Source: Paenibacillus lignilyticus
Lineage (GTDB): Bacteria > Bacillota > Bacilli > Paenibacillales > Paenibacillaceae
Length of the DNA: 64,000 nucleotides
NCBI RefSeq assembly: GCF_017942085.1
Contig: NZ_JAGKSP010000017.1
Location: 1 to 64,000, forward strand
Direction: 5' to 3'
Positions 58,864 to 64,000 of the stretch are shown one piece after another (within the stretch, counting starts at the first letter, position 1; every line of letters starts with the position of its first letter). The position numbers were made by a program, and so were the translations under genes. The notes under the pieces are model-generated. The model was given only the letters and a program-made list of their open reading frames with translations, ran no database searches and was not told the DNA's origin.

Positions 58864-59745
58864 GTGACACTATTGACCGCTATATTTCATACCATACGAA
58901 CGCCATTAGCTGTTGTCGTAGGACGGGGTGACGACATACGGTTTAACAGAGCAAACAAGGCCTTCTCCAATCTTGTAGGCTGCTCTGAAGCAGAACTGGC
59001 GGGCTTGCCGCCAAGCAGACTGTTTTCGGCTTGGAACAATAACAATCTGCTCACCTCCATTAGTTCTGAAACGGTACTGTTAGATCGGCCGAAGCCCGAT
59101 GAGCCGCAGCGTCTGCTCCTCACCTGGGAAGCCGTTAAGGATACGGAAGAACCGGCTTACCTGCTCACAGCCGAAGATATTACGGCCAAGACCTGGATCG
59201 ACACGATGAGCAGCTCGAAGAAAGTCATGTTCTCCGGCATATTAAACGATCGTTATGTCATAGAGCGCTATTATCAGCATGATTCTGCGCCGCTGTATGG
59301 CCGCCTCTTCCGCATCGAACAAGAATCTCTGCATGAATTCTTCAATAACCATGATCGCGACCGTCTCTTCTACGCACTGGAGCAAGCAGCTCTTCACAAT
59401 CGGATGGACCGCATTGTCGTACAAACCAAGCTGGCCGCCAACACCGCCCAGCTGGAGCTGCATATCACCTTCCGTCCCTTCTATAGCGGCGATGGTGTAC
59501 TGAAGCACTTCGGTTTTATTGTGACGGATGTCCAAACGATTTCGGAGGCTATCGACCCTTCTGTTACGTTAAAAGTGCTGATGGCGCGCAGTTATATGTC
59601 GGCTCAGCAGCTATCCATTGAAACCGGAATATCGCTGCAAACGATTTCGAAGCTTCGCAATGGCAAGATCGGCAAGCCGCAGCGGCAAACCGCGATGCTC
59701 ATTGCATCCAAGCTGAACGTGACGCCGCAAGATATATGGCCTTAA
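58864..59745 (+). CDS. PAS-type sensor with C-terminal XRE-like helix-turn-helix
   Basis: Protein of 293 residues. The N-terminal part resembles a PAS domain (RFNRANKAFSNLVGCSEAEL; VKDTEEPAYLLTAEDITAK), a second sensor-like region covers about 95-220, and the C-terminus (about 230-293) is a HTH of the XRE type (MSAQQLSIETGISLQTISKL followed by RNGKIGKPQRQTAMLIASKL). Direct sensing coupled to DNA binding is likely; the signal and targets are unknown. The GTG at 58864 follows GAGGG by 9 bases and is preferred to the TTG at 58846. Direct repeats next to its promoter suggest autoregulation. Confidence 0.78.
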   Translation: MTLLTAIFHTIRTPLAVVVGRGDDIRFNRANKAFSNLVGCSEAELAGLPPSRLFSAWNNNNLLTSISSETVLLDRPKPDEPQRLLLTWEAVKDTEEPAYLLTAEDITAKTWIDTMSSSKKVMFSGILNDRYVIERYYQHDSAPLYGRLFRIEQESLHEFFNNHDRDRLFYALEQAALHNRMDRIVVQTKLAANTAQLELHITFRPFYSGDGVLKHFGFIVTDVQTISEAIDPSVTLKVLMARSYMSAQQLSIETGISLQTISKLRNGKIGKPQRQTAMLIASKLNVTPQDIWP

Positions 59746-59750
59746 TACCC

Positions 59751-59781
59751 AAAAGCGGAGATCCATGGGATCTCCGCTTTT
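59751..59781 (+). terminator. Terminator after the PAS-HTH gene
   Basis: Arms AAAAGCGGAGATCC and GGATCTCCGCTTTT with an ATG loop. Confidence 0.92.
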
Positions 59782-59849
59782 CTGCGTATTTTGTCGCTTT
59801 CCAACTCTAACGGTTGTGACACAGCCGGAGACTTTCACGGGCAGCCTGA

Positions 59850-59880
59850 AAAAGGAGATCCCGTTTAAGGATCTCCTCTT
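59850..59880 (-). terminator. Terminator after the HD-GYP gene
   Basis: Minus-strand arms GAGGAGATCC/GGGATCTCCT followed by TTTT. Confidence 0.88.
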
Positions 59881-59883
59881 ATC

Positions 59884-61335
59884 TCATAATTGTGCCGCTT
59901 TATGTACGAGCTTCAAGCTGCGGCTGTTTGCCGCGATCTCTTCGAAAAATTTCGCATCCGCAGCAGCCAGACGCCGCCATGCTTTGACACAGGCCGGATC
60001 GAAGTGAGCTCCGCTGCCTTGGATAATAATGTTCATCGCTTCCTCATGCGTCATTGCCTGGCGGTAAGAGCGTGAAGAAGTCAGCGCATCATAAACGTCC
60101 GCGATCGCAGTAATACGTGCCAGCAGCGGGATGTTCTCGCCGCTCAGCCGATCCGGATATCCGGTTCCATCCCATTTCTCATGGTGAGAACGGATGACCG
60201 ACAGCTCGTCTTTCAGAAACCCGAGCCGCTTGCACATATCATAACCGGAAACCGGATGCCGTTCGATAACAAGACGCTCCTCCGGCGTAAGCTTCCCTGC
60301 TTTGTTCAAGACGGCATCCGGCACTCTCAGTTTCCCTACGTCATGCACCACGCCGCCTTGCGCAATAGCACGCAGCTGATGCTTATTGAGATCCATCTCC
60401 TCGCCAAGCCGGAGCGCATACAACGCTACGCGATTATTATGACCGGCCGTATAGGCATCGCGCGCCTCCGTTGCCATAATAAGCGCTTGAACGCTTGGCG
60501 TCTTGCATGCTTCCAGCCAAGCGCGCGGATCGGATTGAAACAATACCTTCAGCGAATTGCTGAAGGAGCCTTGCGAGAAATACTGGCGCAGCAGTCCAAC
60601 CAGCATGATGACCATAGAGAATAATAGCAATACATGATAGAGCCACCAGCTCAGTTTCCAAGACGTGCCCATAACAATGATATATTGTGCCGCGATAATG
60701 AGCCCGACACTATAGACAATGGCGCGCTGCAGCGGGAATCCCGCATTTCTGTACGATTGCCAATACCGATACATCGTCCACACGCAAGTTATACAAGTAA
60801 TCGACGAGGCGATCCATTTGTATGGATCTAAATTAAGCGGAATATCATCTATGAGATGCGGCTGTTGCAGCGCCAGTAAGAAAATAAAACCAAGCAGCAT
60901 CAGCCACGCCGGAATGAGCCACATTCGTATTTTGGAGAGCTGTCTAATAATAAATCGATCGGTGGATACGGATGACAAGAACAGCCACACGGAGGTAATC
61001 AATACGCTAAGCTGCGCTAACACACTCGGCAAATGCCCGGCATGAATGATGAATCCCGGCGTGGTCAGCCCATGTAAGACGAATATACCGGCCAGCGATA
61101 CATACGCAAGCGACATGAACCCTACTTTGATATTCCGCAGACGATGTCCGGCAATACCAACCGCAATCGCGGCCACTATGGCCAGCGCAGCCACAAGCGT
61201 TACAATTTGAAAATGCCCCTCAGGCGCCTCGACGGAAATATCCAGCGTTTTCGAAGAGCGCAGCCCTTCAAAAAATAAAATCGGCAGGAGGGCGCCCAGA
61301 ATCGGTCCGATGGCGGATTTTTCTTTCATCTGCAT
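59884..61335 (-). CDS. Membrane HD-GYP phosphodiesterase
   Basis: Protein of 483 residues. About seven helices cover residues 10-265; the HD-GYP domain (about 290-470) shows AGHNNRVALYALRLGEEM, GGVVHDVGKLRVPDAVL, RHPVSGYDMCKRLGF, RSHHEKWDGTGYPDRLSGE and AIADVYDALTSSRSYRQAM. The complete HD and GYP motifs predict c-di-GMP hydrolysis. With the GGDEF-EAL protein at 51840 it is the second c-di-GMP degrading enzyme in the window. AAGGAG precedes the ATG. Single gene with its own terminator. Confidence 0.92.
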   Translation of the reverse strand: MQMKEKSAIGPILGALLPILFFEGLRSSKTLDISVEAPEGHFQIVTLVAALAIVAAIAVGIAGHRLRNIKVGFMSLAYVSLAGIFVLHGLTTPGFIIHAGHLPSVLAQLSVLITSVWLFLSSVSTDRFIIRQLSKIRMWLIPAWLMLLGFIFLLALQQPHLIDDIPLNLDPYKWIASSITCITCVWTMYRYWQSYRNAGFPLQRAIVYSVGLIIAAQYIIVMGTSWKLSWWLYHVLLLFSMVIMLVGLLRQYFSQGSFSNSLKVLFQSDPRAWLEACKTPSVQALIMATEARDAYTAGHNNRVALYALRLGEEMDLNKHQLRAIAQGGVVHDVGKLRVPDAVLNKAGKLTPEERLVIERHPVSGYDMCKRLGFLKDELSVIRSHHEKWDGTGYPDRLSGENIPLLARITAIADVYDALTSSRSYRQAMTHEEAMNIIIQGSGAHFDPACVKAWRRLAAADAKFFEEIAANSRSLKLVHKAAQL

Positions 61336-61380
61336 GGGTTTAAGCTCCTTCTCTTAGTTCTGCCTCTCAAGGTACGCAAA

Positions 61381-62271
61381 TCAGTCGCCGACTTGAATGG
61401 TCGTAAACATCCCGCCGGCCGGCAGCGTAAAATTATTCGAGGTATGATGCGGGATATGGCAATGAAACGGCCAGCGGCCCGGATTCCATGCACCGAACTG
61501 AATATCTCGCGTCTCGCCCGGCGCAACGAATACCGTGTTTTTGCGAAGTCGGTTCCACGGCGGTACTTCATTACCGTCATAAGCGGTCTCCAGCATCTGC
61601 ACGCCATGAAGATGCATGGGATGCCCTTGCATCCCCAAATTAGCCAGTCGAATCCGGACACAGTCCCCCAATCGCACATGAAGCGGAGAAGTATTCGGAA
61701 AGCAGCGTCCATTCATCGTAAAGAAATTAAATGCGTCCGACATTGGATCGACGGCATAGCTACCCGGCTGAAGCTCCCCTTTGGGAAGGCCGTCCAAATG
61801 AAACTCCTGAAGCATATAGGCAAAGTCTCTGGTGACTTGCTTCTCCTGTCGATTTCGAATGATGAACAGCCCGCCAAGTCCCATCATTTCTTGCCGTATG
61901 GATTCATAATGGCTGTGATACATATGGGTGCCGGGCGGATTAACAATCCGAAACCGGTAATCTAATCCGAATCCCGGCTGTATGAGCGGCGATGGCTCGA
62001 ACGGCGGTACGCCATCCATCGTGTTCGGCACGTCAAGCCCATGCCAATGAACACTCGTCGGCTCCGGCAAGTTGTTAATGACCCGAATTTGTACGAAATC
62101 TCCCGGCTCCACGACGATGGTCGGCCCCGGAATAGACCCGTTATATCCATAACCTTGCATAAATACTCCTGGCAGAAGCTCCTGCTGAACCACACCGGCG
62201 AACAATTCAAAGCACTTCACCCCACCAATTACGCGATAGGGCAGCAGCGGCAAATCCGGCGATTCTACCAT
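61381..62271 (-). CDS. Two-domain multicopper oxidase (laccase-like)
   Basis: Copper oxidase of 296 residues, much shorter than the usual three-domain laccases (about 500). Copper ligands are visible in order: SVHWHGLD and MYHSHYES in the first cupredoxin domain, HPMHLHGVQML and the type-1 segment PFHCHIPHHTSNN in the second. There is no signal peptide, so a cytosolic or spore-associated location is likely (compare CotA). Two-domain enzymes are trimeric in other bacteria. The axial position after HCHIPHH is not the usual Met/Leu spacing, so activity is not certain. It lies upstream of the HD-GYP gene on the same strand. Confidence 0.9.
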   Translation of the reverse strand: MVESPDLPLLPYRVIGGVKCFELFAGVVQQELLPGVFMQGYGYNGSIPGPTIVVEPGDFVQIRVINNLPEPTSVHWHGLDVPNTMDGVPPFEPSPLIQPGFGLDYRFRIVNPPGTHMYHSHYESIRQEMMGLGGLFIIRNRQEKQVTRDFAYMLQEFHLDGLPKGELQPGSYAVDPMSDAFNFFTMNGRCFPNTSPLHVRLGDCVRIRLANLGMQGHPMHLHGVQMLETAYDGNEVPPWNRLRKNTVFVAPGETRDIQFGAWNPGRWPFHCHIPHHTSNNFTLPAGGMFTTIQVGD

Positions 62272-62410
62272 TCACATCTCCCCCTGTTCATAAACAACGA
62301 AGTTTATGCTGGGAAGCACTAGGATATGACTTCTGCCTAATAGGTCTATTATCCTTCTTTCAGAATATCGGTTTTTCGACAATAAAACTGTAATTCCGCG
62401 GAAACAAAAA

Positions 62411-62453
62411 AAATAGGGTCCCGCTTGCTCAAATAAGCAAATGGAACCCTATT
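62411..62453 (-). terminator. Terminator after the DUF4097 gene
   Basis: Arms AATAGGGT and ACCCTATT with an inner TTGC/GCAA hairpin, followed by TTTTTTTT on the minus strand. Confidence 0.88.
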
Positions 62454-62459
62454 ACATGT

Positions 62460-63413
62460 TTACTTAGCGCCAACCGTTAAATCGCCGGATCCTGTATGAA
62501 TATGCAGCGGAATGGATCCACTGCCGAAGAGGAGCACGTCGCGATCATCCTTGTCCGTCGATTGCTCTCCACCATCCCATTCATTGTCGAGGTCGCCCGA
62601 GCCGTGACTGAACGTAATGCGCGCCGATGCCGGCTGTTCGTCGGTCAGGATGGATACGTCACCGCTGCCGGTCTCCAGCTCGGCAGGCTGTTCGAGTGCT
62701 TTCAGAATCAAGTCGATATCACCGCTGTTTGTTTCGATCTGAAGCTCTGCGACGGCATCTTCTAACTCGACATCCCCGCTGCCGACATCAACCGTAATCT
62801 TCTTCGCCTTTACGCCTTCCGTAGATACATTGCCTGAGCCTGCATCCACGGCGATGAGATCCGCTGCCGTAACATCAGCAAAACTCATGTTGCCGCTGCT
62901 GATCTCAGCTTCTATGGATTGCGAATTCAGCTTCTTGAGCGTCATATCCCCTGAACCCGAATGAAGATCAATATGATCCGCATTCAGCTGCGCAATATCA
63001 ATGTCACCGCTGCCCGCATCAAGCATCAGTTTCCGATACTGCTGCTCCGGCAGCTCCAGCCGCAGATCCAAATTGCGAATGTTGATGCCAATTGCAAAGC
63101 CGACTCCGTCCTCCACGGATACCCGAAGGACATTCCCCTCTTTCTCAAGCTGCAGCTTCAGTTTATCCCGGTATTTCTTGCTGGCACGGCCTGTGAGCTC
63201 TGCTTTCACTTCATTACTCGAGCTCGGAACGACAGTCAGATCCAAGCTGCCGGTATGAATCTCCACCTCTTCAATGCCATCTCCGGCTACTGTCTGCTCT
63301 TGGGCTACCTTCTCCGTTCCGAAGGAGAGCGCTCCGTCTTTACGGAACGTGCCGAAGGCGCCGATCAAACCGACCACGAGCAGTATCAACGCGACAACGA
63401 TCCAATTTCTCAT
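62460..63413 (-). CDS. DUF4097 beta-helix protein, membrane-anchored (LiaG-like)
   Basis: Protein of 317 residues with an N-terminal signal-anchor (about 1-20) and a repetitive outer domain of the DUF4097 type: recurring GSGDIDI, SGSGDMTL, GSGNVSTE, GSGDVELE, NSGDIDLIL and GSGDLTV units form a right-handed beta-helix. Such proteins occur in envelope-stress operons (LiaG). It overlaps the DUF1700 gene by 4 bp, so the two are translated together. Confidence 0.88.
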   Translation of the reverse strand: MRNWIVVALILLVVGLIGAFGTFRKDGALSFGTEKVAQEQTVAGDGIEEVEIHTGSLDLTVVPSSSNEVKAELTGRASKKYRDKLKLQLEKEGNVLRVSVEDGVGFAIGINIRNLDLRLELPEQQYRKLMLDAGSGDIDIAQLNADHIDLHSGSGDMTLKKLNSQSIEAEISSGNMSFADVTAADLIAVDAGSGNVSTEGVKAKKITVDVGSGDVELEDAVAELQIETNSGDIDLILKALEQPAELETGSGDVSILTDEQPASARITFSHGSGDLDNEWDGGEQSTDKDDRDVLLFGSGSIPLHIHTGSGDLTVGAK

Positions 63414-63967
63414 CCTTTTTTCACCCTTATCACTCTGGAATTAAATTTCAAGTAACTTAAAGTCATCTTGGCAAAAGCCCGCGTCAACCAGTGCGCGCCT
63501 GCGCCGATCAGCATTCCGAGCGCAATCAGCACCATGGAGAGGAAGGTTCCTTGCAGAAGCGTGATTCCGCCGCCAAATGCGCCTTCATAGATCGCCATAA
63601 CCGAGGAGAGCCCGATGCCAATGGCCGTCGCCCATATCGCCACAAGCACACCGAGCAGCGCGACATAAGGTCCCAGCACGAAAACGAGATTGAAGAAACC
63701 TAAGCTGACCGCAGCGAGTACCGCCCGTGATACGAGCGTGATGCTTCCGCTCTTATTCGACGCTTGATCGACGCGATAATTGAGCATCAGCTCCTTCGCA
63801 ATCAGCCGCGGGTCGCCAAGCTCATTGGCAGCTTCCACTTCCGAACGTCCATGCTCGGCTGCCATGCGAAAATGCTCTTCATAATCGTACATCCATTCCC
63901 TGCGAAGCGGCTCCGGTACGGGAGAAAGCAGCTCCCACAGCTGTCCCAAATACTGCTCTCTGATCAT
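63410..63967 (-). CDS. DUF1700 (HAAS) membrane protein
   Basis: Protein of 185 residues. The N-terminal segment (EYLGQLW-like YLGQLWELLSPVPEPLRRE, then YEEHFRMAAEHGRSEVEAAN and ELGDPRLIAKEL) is the helical HAAS domain; three helices follow (about 78-105, 110-125, 135-160). These proteins usually form an operon with a PadR regulator and DUF4097 proteins, and that order is seen here. It is a likely envelope-stress module. The ATG overlaps the stop of the preceding gene (ATGA). Confidence 0.9.
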   Translation of the reverse strand: MIREQYLGQLWELLSPVPEPLRREWMYDYEEHFRMAAEHGRSEVEAANELGDPRLIAKELMLNYRVDQASNKSGSITLVSRAVLAAVSLGFFNLVFVLGPYVALLGVLVAIWATAIGIGLSSVMAIYEGAFGGGITLLQGTFLSMVLIALGMLIGAGAHWLTRAFAKMTLSYLKFNSRVIRVKKG

Positions 63968-64000
63968 CGTTCGACACCTTCCTTAATCAATTCATCGACT
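63964..64000 (-). CDS. C-terminal end of a probable PadR regulator (truncated by window edge)
   Basis: The frame VDELIKEGVER-stop ends with TGA overlapping the DUF1700 start codon. The identity is inferred from the usual padR-DUF1700-DUF4097 order; only about 11 codons are visible. Confidence 0.5.
   Translation of the reverse strand, partial: VDELIKEGVER

Overview
The window looks like chromosomal DNA of a spore-forming, moderately high-GC Bacillales bacterium, most likely Paenibacillus or a close relative. The support is the B. subtilis-like fad/etf gene set, an AraR-type GntR/LacI repressor with its operator, a T-box in front of ilvA, strong AGGAGG ribosome sites with frequent GTG/TTG starts, and phosphorelay-type orphan histidine kinases. 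No phage, insertion sequence or CRISPR array was recognised, and the only RNA gene seen is a tRNA-Thr.

Layout. 1-700: six 112-bp tandem repeats. 763-4408 (minus): araR-araD-araB, with AraR operators inside the promoters; araA is not in the window. 4613-9371: small membrane protein and two sensor kinases. 9568-12708: lipoprotein, NAD(P)-binding protein, then trxB-dps behind a PerR/Fur-like box. 12830-20650: ABC-F protein, a short pyruvate-kinase-like enzyme, two AraC regulators, a divergent SRAP protein, methionine aminopeptidase, small proteins. 20762-33287: a fatty-acid beta-oxidation locus: (minus) FadF-like Fe-S oxidoreductase, FadN, FadA, FadE, acyl-CoA synthetase, thioesterase; divergently (plus) etfB and etfA. 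Acyl-CoA is oxidised by FadE, electrons go to ETF and probably to the membrane through the FadF-like protein. 33516-36558 (minus): two GNATs, Dabb protein, histidine phosphatase, membrane proteins. 36633-41228 (plus): ilvA under a T-box, MFS transporter, VTT protein, small proteins. 41291-48877: aromatic-acid-exporter-like protein, AlkC glycosylase, DagK-like kinase, MHYT-like sensor kinase, MscL with zinc ribbon, Nudix hydrolase, tyrosinase-like protein, Cys-rich protein. 49160-63413: tRNA-Thr, another repeat array, a signalling-rich stretch (two sensor kinases, OmpR-type regulator, GGDEF-EAL, HD-GYP, PAS-HTH), a two-domain multicopper oxidase, and a DUF4097/DUF1700 pair preceded by the last codons of a probable PadR regulator.

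The most unusual feature is a set of intergenic arrays built from short palindromes or motifs repeated every 50-51 bp (56+56 bp in the first array). Several unrelated sequence families share this spacing and occur only between genes. One array lies between etfB and etfA together with a 115-bp duplicate of the 3' end of etfB.
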